DNA from: Plotosus lineatus
Taxonomy: Eukaryota; Chordata; Actinopteri; Siluriformes; Plotosidae
Reading direction: 5' to 3'
Assembly: GCA_024760905.1 (NCBI GenBank)
Contig: CM045729.1
Span: 54,590,080-54,654,079, forward strand
Length of the DNA stretch: 64,000 bases
Positions within the stretch are counted from its first letter, which is position 1; the number at the start of each line of letters is the position of its first letter. The notes beneath the pieces were generated by a model. It saw only the letters and a list, made by a program, of their open reading frames with translations, made no database searches and was not told where the DNA came from. Position numbers and translations under genes: made by a program. Of the stretch, positions 34,484 to 46,376 are shown one piece after another.

Positions 34484-34908
34484 CAGGGATCCCTCGCTAC
34501 TTTGTGCTTCAATTTAGGCGGCTTTAGTGCATCGCGTTTAAAAAAAAAAAAAAAAAAAAAATCATAAATTTTTTTAAACATTCATATTCAATGTTCAAAA
34601 CCCCCTAAACCAACAAAAAACAACCCAAAACCTCTAATCAAAACTACATTTTTATGTGAGGTGCGGATCTGTGTGCGTGCATTTTTGTGTGTGTGTATTT
34701 ATATTTTATTTACATCTCATGCATTATTTTTGAATGTTTGTTATTATAAGCATTTATAGCATTGAATAAGTATTTATCGATAACATATACACATATACAT
34801 GTATGTATACATCAGTCGGGGGGGGGGGGGTTGATCCTACTTCACGGATTTCAGTTATCGCGGGGGGGATCTCGGTCCCAATTAACAGCGAAAAGTGAGA
34901 TATCTCTG
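34484..34908. mobile_element. short pogo/Tigger-like MITE
   Basis: Ends CAGGGATCCCTCGCTACTTT and (right, inward) CAGAGATATCTCACTTTTCG, with TA on both sides (34482-34483, 34909-34910). No coding sequence. Confidence 0.65.
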
Positions 34909-34931
34909 TATATATCTCACACATACACACA

Positions 34932-35345
34932 CTGATCCCTTGCTACTTCATGCTTCAGTACATCGTGGTTTTTCCAAAAATATTCATTAAAAATAAAAAA
35001 TAAGGAAATGAAGGAAAAATAGGGACAATGTTAAGTAAAATGCCGCAAAACAAGGCCAATTATGCAAAAAAGCAAAAAAAAAAAACCCAAACACAACAAC
35101 AAAAAATAACCCAACAAAACTACTTACATTTTTATGTGAGGTGAGCATCTGTGTGCGTGTGTGCACGCATGTCTGTATATGTGTGTGTATTTAGATTTTA
35201 TTTACATCTTATGCATTTATTTTTGGTTAATTGTTATTATAAGCATTTATAGCACTGAATATGTATTTATTGATATTATATACACATATATACGTCAGTT
35301 AGGGAGGGCTTGATCCTACTTCGCGGAAATCACGAACTTTTTGAA
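34932..35345. mobile_element. second copy of the same MITE, incomplete
   Basis: Starts CTGATCCCTTGCTACTTCAT and repeats the interior of the 34.5 kb copy (CTACTTACATTTTTATGTGAGG, GGTGAGCATCTGTGTGCGTG) in the same orientation; it fades out after GATCCTACTTCGCGGAAATC without a clean right end. Confidence 0.6.
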
Positions 35346-35722
35346 AGCATGCATCAGAACTGGTAGACTGCATCACAACACATTAAAAAAGCCAATTAAA
35401 TAAAAATAAATTCATAAAAGTGGGTCTTTTTCATAAGAGAATGCTATTTCTTTGTTCTGACTGTACGCTGACTTGGCCTCAATGAATGCTGGGCTGAGTT
35501 CAGTACAGCTGTGTTTTTTGTGTTACTGCTCTGATGGCAGGTTGGCTTTAATTCAAAGTGACATGTGGTGAATTAAGATCTGGACACTGCATTTGATTTG
35601 GACATTTCCCTCACTGTGGTCTTCTCTGAACACACAACCATCCACACAACTTCCAAAAAAAATGTCCAATGTCATGTCCTAAATAATAAATAACACCACC
35701 ACCACCAATAATAATAATAACA

Positions 35723-36426
35723 CAGGGGTACCTCACCTTACGAAATTAATCCGTTCCAGAAGTGGTTTCGTAACCTGGATTTTTCGTAAGTTGAACCGCA
35801 TTTTACATGTAAAACGTGTGATTCATTCCAAGGCCCCCAAAACTACCCCCTAAACCCTTTAAAACTTATAAAAGCATACTTTTTAAAACTTCGTTCTGCT
35901 TCAATATTGTACCAATGGCAGACTAGTTTGGCCATATTCCTTTGCGATATCACTCAATCACATGCCACGAGCACTCACACCGGGAATCGCATGCGTGTGT
36001 GTGTGTGTGTGTGTGCACGTGCGTGTTGACCATGTCTTCTTAGCAGAGTTATCATCTTACAAATGTTTATGCACGGTTAAAAGCCTGAGCCAAAAAATAA
36101 AGTTGCAATGAGCACACTCAAAAAATTCACAAAACAGCAGTAACTCTGTCCTTTACACGAAAAGCATTATGGGTATTATGGAGATTTAGCTCTATAATAG
36201 CCAATGGGAGGGAGCTGCGTCATCCCTCCTAGCCAATGGGAGGCCAGCGGGGCAGTATGTTTTGAGCTAGCCAATGGGAGAGCAACTCGTGCATTGTTTG
36301 AATTTTTGAGATGGCACTTTCGTAACATGAATTTGTTTAGTATCCAGAGACGGAAATTTTAGGTAAATGTGTTTCGTAACCTGGATTTTTCCTTTGTTGG
36401 GACTTTCGTAAGGTGAGGTACCACTG
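35723..36426. mobile_element. pogo/Tigger-like MITE, TTACGAAA end type
   Basis: Ends CAGGGGTACCTCACCTTACG and (right, inward) CAGTGGTACCTCACCTTACG, near-perfect. Right flank TA; the left flank has mutated to CA. Interior shares GATTCATTCCAAGG, CTAGCCAATGGGAG and CATTTTACATGTAAAACG text with 33158-34392 and 40598-44734. Confidence 0.8.
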
Positions 36427-36429
36427 TAA

Positions 36430-37480
36430 TAATAATAATAATAATAATAATAATACACAGCATACATCATTTGCCCCAGTGGCATTCTTTCCTTAACTGT
36501 TGCTAAAAGTTGGAAGCACACATGTCCAAAATGTCTGTTACATTGCACCGTAGCATTAGGATTTGCGTCATTGCAAAAATGGGTCCCCAAATCAATTTCA
36601 GCATAATAATACCCCAGTTCATGAAACAATGTCCATTAAAAGATAGTTTGCCAAGGCTGGTGTCATCGAATTTTAATGCCAAACTTTCTATCCAGACAAC
36701 AGTGCCCAGTCGATTGATGAACAAGCACAAAATTCCAACATCCATGGTTCAAGGTCTATTCAAAGTATGTTAAGAAATGGGCAATTATAGTTCAATATTA
36801 ACGCCCACAGTTTTGCAATGGGGTTTTGAATGGTCAGGTGTTCACAATTTTCTATTTTTAAATAGTGCCACATAAAATACAGATTAGCCAACCAATTTTC
36901 CAGCAAAACAGTAGCAGTGAAAGAGGCGGGGGCGGGAGCTCAAGTTTACAAACGGAAAAGAATACAATGATGATAAATAAACATAGGAATTTTTAAGGTT
37001 TGGTAGAAACTGAAAAAACACCAAAGCCAGCATTTCAATTGTTTGTTATAAGGAACACACCAGCAATATCATCAAAAATTACGGTGTGATTTATCACAAT
37101 ATCAATATTACAGCTTCATATTTCCACCCCTGTAAAGGAATGAGCTGTAATGATCTCTAATCATATTTAGTAAGGGACGTTTAAGCTATGTTGCGACAAC
37201 CAATTATTTTATGGAAACCCTCCAAAAGAAAACACAAAAACACGCACCACACATGTGACCACTTGCAAGGTTTTCTCAGGAGCTTCATGTATATTGGTTA
37301 TGACTGGAAAAAAAAGTGCTATACAAAATAAATTTTGATTGAATGCAAAACCTTCATAATACAAACAGAGTTCATCAGGGTTCAGCTTTATATTTTAAAA
37401 TTCGGATATCCTGTGTAGGGTAGTAATTTGAGGCTAAAGTTTCGAGGGTATAATCAAATTTCCTTAAACACCATTATTAC
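36430..37480. other. ITGB5 intron, no recognised feature
   Basis: A (TAA)n run at 36427-36452, then A+T-rich sequence without exon motifs or repeat ends. Confidence 0.5.
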
Positions 37481-37487
37481 CATAGTT

Positions 37488-37496
37488 AAACACACA

Positions 37497-37534
<38 letters not shown>
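37488..37534. repeat. (CA)n microsatellite
   Basis: CA run about 40 bp downstream (minus sense) of an ITGB5 donor site. Confidence 0.95.
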
Positions 37535-37537
<3 letters not shown>

Positions 37538-37571
37538 CTGAGACAGCTCTCTGTGTAATGTGTATACTCAC

Positions 37572-37672
37572 CAAGTGTCTCTTTGACAATGATCTCATCC
37601 TTGCACATGCGCTGGCAGGTGTGGTTGTCTGCAAATTTCCCTGTATTGAATAGGGTGCACTCGATACATTCC
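37572..37672 (-). CDS. itgb5: ITGB5 exon: start of beta-tail domain
   Basis: A 101-nt exon between acceptor CTCCAG and donor GTGAGT (37571-37566). It encodes ECIECTLFNTGKFADNHTC, then QRMCKDEIIVKETL, the cysteine-rich first part of the membrane-proximal beta-tail domain. It leaves in phase 1 and joins the next exon as [14 protein letters not shown] repeat (37488-37534) lies just inside the downstream intron. Confidence 0.93.
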
Positions 37673-38087
37673 CTGGAGATAAATGATAATTATCATTAGC
37701 ATTCATGACAAACTACAAAGCCTCAATTATAAGTGTGATTTTTAAAGCCATTTCAAAAGCACTAATCCAGGCTATGAATCTACGCAGACAAAGTATTTTG
37801 AAAGATTCCTTCAAAGAACCACATTAGGATACAGAAGGTACAGAGCAGGAATGTTAAGAACTTATGTCCTTTAGTTATCTAAGCGCTTGAATGAGCAAGA
37901 GGTCATATAAGGAATGACAACAGTGACGCTTTAAGCAGATGTTAATCAATAGGAGTCCAAATTTGTTTTAGAAATCATGCCGAGTATAAAGTAAACTACA
38001 GAAACTGAGCATTAGCTGCTGAGTGAGGCGGGGACAAACAATTTTCAGCTATTCAGTCAAACTCAGAATTATCAGCACCCTTAAAAG

Positions 38088-38440
38088 TCTTCTTTTCCTT
38101 TTGGCTGTTCCCCTTTTCTTGTGTCACCACAGCAAATCTGTGATTCGCACGTTTGATTTGGCATAGATTTTTTATGTCGGATGCCCTTCCTGACACAAAC
38201 CTTTAGCAAGGGACTGAAACACGCTGATGGCTTTGCAGCTACTCTTTACAAAAGTCAGCAATGGTTCTTTGACAGTCTCACACCTTAGACAGTGGGAGAC
38301 ATGGCCGGCCTTTGACAACCCAGTCAGCTGCACTGGGAGGACAATGACAACCTTGTAGATAGTGGGACTCGAACCCTCAACCTTAGGATCAGTGATCCAG
38401 TACATTTTACCACCAGACCACCAGGCCACCACTGCCCCCA
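38088..38440 (-). mobile_element. tRNA-derived SINE, family A with LINE-matching tail
   Basis: 14-bp duplication AGCACCCTTAAAAG (38074-38087, 38441-38454). Plus strand: TCTTCTTTTCCTTTTGGCTG, GTCACCACAGCAAATC, GGATGCCCTTCCTGACACAA, then body and head ending CCACCACTGCCCCCA. Confidence 0.9.
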
Positions 38441-38671
38441 AGCACCCTTAAAAGACAATGAGTAAAAAATTATTAGTACTTTGACTGTCTCAGCTCCCCA
38501 TCATGATGTTCGCTGCACCATGCTTCATTGATGGAATGAAATTTTGGTATACCGAACATTAAACTTTGCCTCATTTATCCACAGAACACATTCCCCAACA
38601 TTTTTTTCAAATGGGAGGCACCAACATGTATCCATATATTCATTTGAACAAATTCTTGCTCTATGACATAC

Positions 38672-38894
38672 CTCTTTGCAGCACAGGCATCGGCGCAGGT
38701 GGGGCATTTCTCACACAAGTTCCCAAATGCCCCTGGCTCAGTGCACTGGCAACGGCCACAGACACATTTGCCACGTCCGCTACAAATTCTGCCATCTTCG
38801 GATACACACCCACTTGTTTCTACTGAACAGTTACAGTTGTCTCCTATGTAGCCAGCATGACATTTACACTCCCCACAGTGACAATCACCATGAC
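38672..38894 (-). CDS. itgb5: ITGB5 exon: I-EGF repeats 3-4
   Basis: A 223-nt exon between acceptor CTGCAG (38896-38895) and donor GTATGT (38671-38666). It encodes [20 protein letters not shown], then [14 protein letters not shown] and [14 protein letters not shown], ending ADACAAKR. The cysteine spacing is the integrin EGF pattern. It enters in phase 1 and leaves in phase 2, matching both neighbours. Confidence 0.95.
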
Positions 38895-39353
38895 CTGCAG
38901 ACAGACACAGAGATGCAGAGAGAGAGAGCGAGATGACAAATCATAACTAATTTTTTTGTGCTAAAAAGTAATAAAATGCTGAACTTGGAACCAATGGTGC
39001 CTAATGACAGGACTCCACAACACTTATCAGAACACTGTATTTGCATAAACAAGTTCGATAATTTCTTGCATTTTATGCTACCCATTACTGAATCCACTTG
39101 AGCTACTTTCATGAAACTTTGATATATTTTGTGGAAGAGAAACCACTACCACATTTCTGATCAGCACATAACAACTGGGGTAATTACACACAGTTCCTCT
39201 TACAGGAAAGCTTTGTTTTCCCCAACAAAAGCCTAAATGCATCATCTGTACCGTGCACGCAGTACAATTGAACCCATATCGACATGTGACTGAAAAACTC
39301 TGTACTTTTTAAAACCTGATGTGGCAGCAGAAATAGCAGTAGTACAGTAAATG

Positions 39354-39454
39354 AGAGGGGGACGACAGTGATAACCTTGTGGCGAGTGGGACTCAAACCC
39401 CCAACCTTAGAATCAGCAATCCAGCACCCTATACCATCAGGCCACCGCTGCCCC
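39354..39454 (-). mobile_element. SINE family A, head only
   Basis: Only the tRNA-like head survives: GTGATAACCTTGTGGCGAGT, GGGACTCAAACCCCCAACCT, GGCCACCGCTGCCCCT. It is flanked by AGTACAGTAA on both sides, so it is probably a 3'-truncated copy. Confidence 0.75.
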
Positions 39455-40921
39455 TAGTACAGTAAGTAAATGGTAAAATAAATAAATAAATAAATTATAA
39501 TGAAACAGATTAGGGCTGGAGCCTAAAAATCATGTCCAATGATGCAGCTAAAGTATTTAAAAATCAGAACATTTTCAAATGAACTTAAAATTGATGCACG
39601 TTATTAATAATAAATGTATTAATAAAAAGCATAAAAGGAATCTTGGCCTCTGCAAGCTCAGTATGGCTGCATTACATCAACGACATCAAGCTACATCAAA
39701 CATTTCAAAATACAAATATAAAAGGAGCTAAATAGTATAGAATTTTTAAATAATTATTGCAGAGCTGGCTTTTGAAATGCTGACTAACCTGATGACAATT
39801 AATATCAGAAATAAATGTGTTTTGTAGGTATGCTGAGAACTTATAAATTTACAAGAATTAAAAATAAGAAACCAGCCTTTGATACTTCAACATCTAGTGT
39901 TGTGAGCATATGCCAAGCTGCTTTTACACAGGCAACAGGAACATGTTGCACCGGGAAGATGTTTACATTGTTAAATCTGTGGCAAGGCAGAAATCCCTGT
40001 CCTGTGCCCACGATAAGCTCACAAATAAAACAATCAGCTTTTCACACTAGTCTTAAATGAAGATAACGAGAACCAAATCAAATAAATGAGACAAAAATGT
40101 TGTACTTAGTCATTTATTTATTACAGGAAATGATCCAATACTACATTTCTGTATGTGACAAAGGTTTGTGAACCTCTAGGATTAGCAGGTAATTTGAAAA
40201 TTAAATTACAGTCAGGTGTTTTCAAGCCATGGGATAACAATTAGGTGTGAGTGGACACCCCGTTTGATTTAAAGAACAGATTTGTCAAAGTGTCAACATA
40301 CTTGTGAAAGTGTATCATGAAAACGTCTTGTGGGTTGCTGAGGCCAAAATAGATTTTCCTTTCTCCAAACGCTTAATTCTAGCATTCAAACCTTATCCCA
40401 TCTGTGAAACATGGTGGTGGTGGTGGTATTGTTTAGGCCTGTTTTACTGCATCTGGGCCAGGACTATATGCCATCATTGATGGAACAATGAATTCTGAAT
40501 TAAATAAGCAAATACTAAAAGAACATGTCAGGACATTTGTCAGAACACACTGCTCATGAACTGAATGTCAAAAGTAAGGGAGTCGTGCAACAAGATACAG
40601 TCGGCCCTCAAATTACGAAGACACCCGTGTACAAAATCCCTGGATTACGAAAAACATTTTCCTGAGCACTGTCACCGAGATACGAAACAACCCCCTCTTA
40701 CGAAAAGAAATTCGAAATTCAAACGCGCCAATCAAAATTTCACACGATGCGCGAGTTTCTCTCTCATTGGCCGTCTCTCAACATCCTGCCCTGCTGGTCT
40801 CCCAGATAGAGACAGAAGGAAGCTTCACTCTTTAGTTTTTAGTTTAGTTTTTAAGTTGTTTAATAAACGTGGGTGAAGGAATGTAAATCGCAGGAAGCGT
40901 CCTCAAAGTTCTAAAAGGCTC

Positions 40922-41110
40922 TTGTATAAGATAAGATAGATAAGATACAACTTTATTAATCTCACAATGGAGAAATTCACTGTTACAGGCTCTTGAAGTA
41001 CCTTCAGTAGGGGGTGCAAAAATTGCTTAGAAAGGTGTAACATCCTTGAGTTAATCAGGACAGAACAATAAAATAGAAAATAGAAATAAATAATTATATA
41101 TATATATATC
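40922..41110 (-). mobile_element. LINE 3'-end fragment with (TAAGA)n tail
   Basis: GATACAACTTTATTAATCTC, ACAATGGAGAAATTCACTGT and GGCTCTTGAAGTACCTTCAG match 41361-41430, the 3' end of the longer LINE next to it. A 5'-truncated second copy or a duplicated tail. Confidence 0.75.
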
Positions 41111-42431
41111 TTCGTTCATCTGGAATTCTGATCCCTCAAGGAATCAAATTAAAGTTGAGTTTGTCATGCAGGGAATGCGCTTTGAATTCAAGTCTTGTGG
41201 GCGTAGCCCGCAGCGCGTGCGAGAGAGACAGAAGGAATAACCCTTTAGTTAAGTTGTTTTAATTCAGTAAATGTTTAATAAATGTGGGCGCATTTGAGCT
41301 CATCTGGAATTCCGATCCCTCAAGGAATCAAATTAAGATAAGATAAGATAAGATAAGATACAGCTTTATTAATCTCACAATGGAGAAATTCACTGTTACA
41401 GGCTCTTGAGGTACCATCAGTAGGGGGTGCAAAAATAGATACAAATACAAACATACACACGTACATATATATTATATAAGTAAATAAATAAGTAGATACA
41501 TAAATAGTATAAATTAATAAACAATAAAAGAAAAGAATGGAGCAACTTTATAGACTGGCCTATATTAAAGTGTAATGTATCTGAGTGCAGAGTAGATGGG
41601 TTGATATGGTTCACAGTCAGTGGGGTAGATGTGGTTGATTAAAGTCTTGCGGGGTTTTATTGCACATAACCAGTATTTTCACAGACAGTTACAAAGTGGC
41701 GTTGTACAGTCTGATAGCGGTGGGAATGAACGACCTGCGGTAGCGCTCTCCTCCTCCTGCACTGAGGATGCCTCAGTCGTCCACTGAAGGAGCTACTCAG
41801 CCTCCTCTACAGTCTGGTGCAGTGGGTGATAGATGTTGAACAGGATGGATGTGAGCTTTGCAACTATCCTCCTCTCACTCACCTCCTCCACAGAGTCCAG
41901 TGGGCAGTCGAGGACAGAGCTGGCCCCTCCTGACCAGCTTGTTCAGTCTCTTTCTGTCCCGCTCTGTGCTGCCTGGGGCCCAGCAGATGGCAGCGTGAGA
42001 GGATTGCAGAGGCTACCACAGAGTCATAAAAAGTCCTGAGCAGGAGGTTCAGCATACGCCGAAGGACCTGAGTCCCCCTCAGAAGATGGAGGCGACTCTG
42101 GCCCTTCTTGTACAGGCGCGTTGGTGTTGTGGGACCAGTCCAGTTTATTGTTAAGGTGAACACTCCAGGTACTTGAAACTGTCCACTGTCTCAATGTCCT
42201 GTCCCTGGATGTTCACTAGTAAGTGTGTGTGTGTGTGTGTTTGAGTGTTTTCCTGAAGTCGATCACCATCTCCTTCGTGCCTTCCTGGTGTTCAAGCACA
42301 GGTGGTTGCGCCACACCAGTCCACGGGTCAATGATGACCCGACCGGTACTCCAGCTCGTTCCCCTCAGACACCACGGCCCACGATGGCGCATGAGTCGTC
42401 CGAGAACTTCTGGAGGTGGCAGCTGTTTGTG

Positions 42432-43270
42432 TTATATATGAAGTCCGAGGTATAGATATTGAAAAGGAAGGGTGAGAGGACGGTGCCTGCGGTGCCCCGT
42501 GCTGCAAACTACCACCTTTGACTTACAGCCGCGCAGCCGCACGCACTGTGGACGGTTGGTAAGGTAGTCAATAATCCAGGCAGCAAGATGCCCGTCCCAC
42601 TCCCACGTCCTCCAGCTTCCTCGCAGACGCGCTGGCCTGATGGTGTTGAAGGCGCTGGAGAAGTCAAAGAACATGACCCTCAGCGCTGCCGGGCGATCTC
42701 CAGGTGGGTTAGTGCCCGCCGTGCAGAAGGTAGATGACGGGCGCCTTCTACTCCGATGTTGGGCCTGTAGGGCAAACTGCAGCGGGTCTAGGTGGGGCTC
42801 ACCATAGAGCGGAGGTGTTCAAGGAGGAGCCTTTCCATGGTCTTAATGAGGTGGGAGGTCAGGGCGACAGGTCTGTAGTGGGCTGGTTCCTTCGCTTGTG
42901 CTGTTTTGGGAACCGGAACCACACAGGAGGTCTTCCATAGGACGGAACCTTCTCCAGGCTGAGGCTCAGGTTGTACAGGTAGCATAGTACCACACAGAGC
43001 TGGTCTGGCGCAGGTCCTCAGCAACCTGGGACTGATGCCATCAGGTCCTTCAGATTTCCTCTGATTTAGTCGCCTCAGCTGTCTCCTCACCTGGTCTGAT
43101 GTGAGGGAGAGGGGGCTGGTGTGGGCTGCAGAGGGAGGGGGATGTGTCTGTCGGGCTGTAGCAGTCAAGTGAAGTTGGCCTGGGGAGGGGGGAGGTGTCA
43201 GCTGGTCTGGAGACGTGTGAAGAGGGGAGGGGAACGAGGAGGGGTGCAGAGGGGGAGGGGGGAGAATCAA
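42432..43270 (-). pseudogene. LINE reverse transcriptase, fingers and palm
   Basis: LRRLNQRKSEGPDGISPRLL, SVLWKTSCVVPVPKTAQAKE and PAHYRPVALTSHLIKTMERL (RT motifs 1-2), a break at ~42700-42790, then FFDFSSAFNTIRPARLR with motif A Asp. The following ADD box is not recognisable, so the palm is incomplete. Confidence 0.85.
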
Positions 43271-43716
43271 ACCTGTTGAAGTAACAGTTTAGTTCATCCG
43301 CCCAGCGCTGGTCACCATCAGCTGTCCCTCTGACACTCTGCCCAAATCCAGACATGGTCTTTAGTCCTCTCCAGACGTCCCAAGACGTTGTTCTGAGCCA
43401 GCTTCTCCTCCATCTTCTTCCCATAGTCCTTCTTTGCCCTCCTGATTCTCCACTGGAGCTCACGCTGACCTTCTTCTGCTCTCTCTCTGTCCCCGAGATG
43501 AAAGCCCTCTTTTTCTTGTTCAGGAGGACTTTAAGCTCAGGGGTGACCCATGGGTGGTTGTTGGAGAAGCACTGCACTCCTCCACGGTTGGCACAGTGCT
43601 GTCCACGCAGAAGTTCATGTAATCAGTGATACAGTGTGTGAGGCCAGTCGATGTCATCACCAAAGGAGTTACAGAGCATGCTCCAGTCTGTGGTCTCGAA
43701 ACACTCCCTAACCCTC

Positions 43717-43980
43717 TCATTCCTCTCCTCCCTCCACACTTTCACACACCTCTTCTGTCCAGGTTCCTATCGCACCCTCCGTGTCTATTGGGGAGCAGGT
43801 AGACCAGGTTGTGGTCTGATCGTCCCAGTGGGGAGGGGAGGAGCTGTAAGCGTCCTTCACATTTGCATACAGCAAGTCCAGTGTTTTATTTTCTCTTGTG
43901 GAGCACTTCACGTATTGCGTGAACGTCGGGAGAGAGGCGGAGAGAGGGGCGTGGTTAAAGTCCCCGCTGATCAGAATCAT
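43717..43980 (-). pseudogene. LINE endonuclease C-terminal part
   Basis: MILISGDFNHAPLSASLPTF has the GDFN metal-binding motif; then YVKCSTRENKTLDLLYANVK (TLDLxYxN motif). The expected SDH motif is disturbed by a frame change near 43800 (GRSDHNLVYL text reads in the neighbouring frame). Confidence 0.8.
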
Positions 43981-44363
43981 GGCGCGGGGTGACGAGTCTG
44001 TGTCTGATTAACGGCGCTGTGTAGACGCTCACACGCGGCTGCCGCATCAGCCGAGGGCGGAATGTACACGCAAAACACAATCACGTGTGAAAACTCCCTC
44101 GGTAGATAATATGGCCGCGCGCTTACCGCTAGCATTTCCAGGTCCCGCGTGCACAGCTGCTGTGCTTTGAGTTTGTCAAGCAGGGAATGCGCTTTGAATT
44201 CACGTGCGTGAGAGAGAGAGAGAGAGAGAAGGAATAACGCTTCAGTTTAGTTTTTTAAGTTGTTTTAATTCAGTAAATGGTAGAGCAGGGAATGCGCTTT
44301 GAATTCCACGTCTTGTGGGCATGGCCCGCAACGCTAAAATAAAAATGTGCATTGTAATGTGTC

Positions 44364-44394
<31 letters not shown>

Positions 44395-44395
44395 C

Positions 44396-44439
<44 letters not shown>
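44396..44439. repeat. (GA)n/(TG)n microsatellite
   Basis: A GA run at 44379-44395 followed by TG to 44439, inside the pogo-like element. Confidence 0.95.
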
Positions 44440-44441
<2 letters not shown>

Positions 44442-45075
44442 ATAAAAAATGTTTAATAATGGTTTAATTAATAAATATGTTAATAAAATGGTTTACTATA
44501 TTAATAAAATGTTTAAATTGTTTAATAAATAATTTACTTTCAACACATATTTCATACAAAATTGGTGTACTTTTATCATTTTTAAAAGGGGTTATGGGGT
44601 TTATCCAGTCCAAAGACTGGCGCCTTGGAACAAATTAGGTGTTTCGCATGTAAAATGCGACCCCTACTTACGAAATCCCCGCTATACGAAAAGGGCTCTG
44701 GAACGGATTAATTTCGTAAATTGGGGGCTGACTGTAATTCTAAGCACACAAGTCCTTCTATCAAATAATTTTTAGACTAAAAATTATGTTTTGTAATGGC
44801 CAAGTCAAAGTCCTGACCTCCAATTGAGATGTGAAAAGACCTGAGGCGGTCATCTAATGTGCGGAAACCCACCAACATCTCAGAGCTGAAGTTATTCTTC
44901 TTGGAGGAATGGGTTACATGAAGGATTGATTAACGGTTACCTGTAAATTTTTAGTTGCGGTTCTTGCTGGAAAAATTTTGCCACTCACAGTTATGTAATA
45001 TTGGAAAATTTCCTCAAGAAATAAATGAACAAGTAAAACATTGTGTCTTTTTTAAACTGGGTTCAACTTTTAGTA

Positions 45076-46309
45076 CCGCATTTCCCGGTCCATAGGGTGC
45101 ACTGCATTATAAGGCACAACAACAACGAATGGTCGCGTCCCACACATAAGGCGCACTGGATTATAAGTCTCATTAAGCGAAACAAAAGTCAGATAAGTCA
45201 AACTTCATTCAACTCATTCATAAGAACCCTCATCATTGTTCAGTTGTAACACAAAATATAATATAATACATTTCATAACTCTGAACATTTTTCAGTTGTA
45301 ACAATATAAAACAAACTCACTTTTCAGTTCATTCTTCCTCAAATCAATCAAATTGTTCATCTTCAGTGTCCGGGTTTAACAGTTGCACAAGTTGGACATA
45401 AAGCCTGAATCCTTCTAACCTACGACCTGTTGACACTAATATCTAGCGGTTGGAGTTCTTTGGTTAATCCACCAGAATGACGGCAAGCTCTGAATTAGTT
45501 CGCTTCAGCTGGGTTTTGGCGGTAACAGTGAGATGGGCGTGCATGGAGTCACAGATCAATGATTCATCAGCTTGCTCATCAATTTCCTGATGATTGATTC
45601 CTCCTGACTTACCTTTATTTATTTTACATGTAGTGCGATTATCTGTGATATGTAGGGTTTATTTTATATTTTTTTATCTCCTATTTTTTTAAAAATATAT
45701 GTCAGTAAAATAAGTTGGATTAATATTATTTAATCAGTCTTAAGCACCACCCTTATAGCAATGGTGTCATCACAGTAACAAATATGGCGGCGCTCATTAA
45801 CAGCGAGAGTATTGTGTTCATTACAGAACAGAGGTCATTACACTTAAGAAGCTGTATCAGTGTAACTGTAACTTCAAGAGGGTTAATCCGAGATCTCCGG
45901 AGCAGACACGTCCTGAAACGCAGAAACATCCTCGTAACAAGGCAGATAGTCGGTAGAGACCTAGATTAGATGGAAAAAGTCTTCTAATCTTGTGACTGAT
46001 GTAAACGTCTCTCAGCCAGTCATGTATTACTCATCGAATCACCTGACTATGACAGCCATAATGCCGGTATTTGGACATAAAGCCCGGATCCCTCAAATTT
46101 ACAACCTGTTGACACGAATATCTAGCAGTTTGAGTTCTTTGGTTAATCCACCTGGAATGATCGCAAGCTCTGAATTAGATTGCTCCACTTGGATTTTGAT
46201 GGTAAGAGTGGGATGGAGTCGAGCGGCACCGGCTTATAAGGTGTACCGTAAATTTTTTTTGAAGATTAAAGGCTTTTATTAAGTGTGCCTTATGGTCTGA
46301 AAAATACGG
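45076..46309. mobile_element. pogo-like element, 'CCGTATTT..ATAAGGC' end type
   Basis: Ends CCGCATTTCCCGGTCCATAG and (right, inward) CCGTATTTTTCAGACCATAA, then AAGGCACA-like text on both sides, with TA flanks (45074-45075, 46310-46311). The interior has a direct duplication (45392-45552 and 46071-46221). It lies 25 bp from the end of the Tc1-like element. No intact transposase. Confidence 0.75.
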
Positions 46310-46376
46310 TACTTGTGTGAAAGTCTGATGAGGTTTTCAGTCGTATTTACGCAAAAACTTTCAAGCACCTCTGTAC

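Larger units (their letters stand above)
41336..44170 (-). mobile_element. CR1/L2-group LINE (Rex1/L2-like), 5' truncated
   Basis: Minus-strand element ending in a TAAGA-type tail at 41336-41360. It carries the end of an APE-type endonuclease (43980-43717), a linker (43577-43050), RT fingers (43270-42788) and RT palm (42674-42432). FFDFSSAFNTIRP and DYLTNRPQCVRLRGC are typical of fish CR1/L2-group LINEs. Interrupted by several frame changes. It is inserted in a pogo/Tigger-like element after AAGGAATCAAATTA. The exact clade is not resolved by eye. Confidence 0.85.
40598..44734. mobile_element. pogo/Tigger-like MITE, TTACGAAA type, split by LINEs
   Basis: Ends CAGTCGGCCCTCAAATTACG and (right, inward) CAGTCAGCCCCCAATTTACG with TA flanks (40596-40597, 44735-44736). 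Interior units around GGGAATGCGCTTTGAATTC recur at 41169, 44185 and 44287, so the element contains tandem-like duplications also seen (reversed) near 33580. It lies inside the Tc1-like element, and LINE sequence lies inside it. Confidence 0.8.
40088..45050 (+). mobile_element. Tc1-like element split by later insertions
   Basis: Left end ACAAAAATGTTGTACTTAGTC...CATTTATTTATTACAGG and right end (inward) ACACAATGTTTTACTTGTTC...ATTTATTTCTTGAGG form inverted repeats of ~75 bp with many matches. The transposase is a relic: CATGGTGGTGGTGGTGGTAT (KHGGG motif) and ATTGATGGAACAATGAATTC (IDGTMNS) at 40410-40500, then WPSQSPDL text at 44800-44830 after the insertion. The Tc1 parts are 40088-40597 and 44735-45050. 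Confidence 0.75.
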
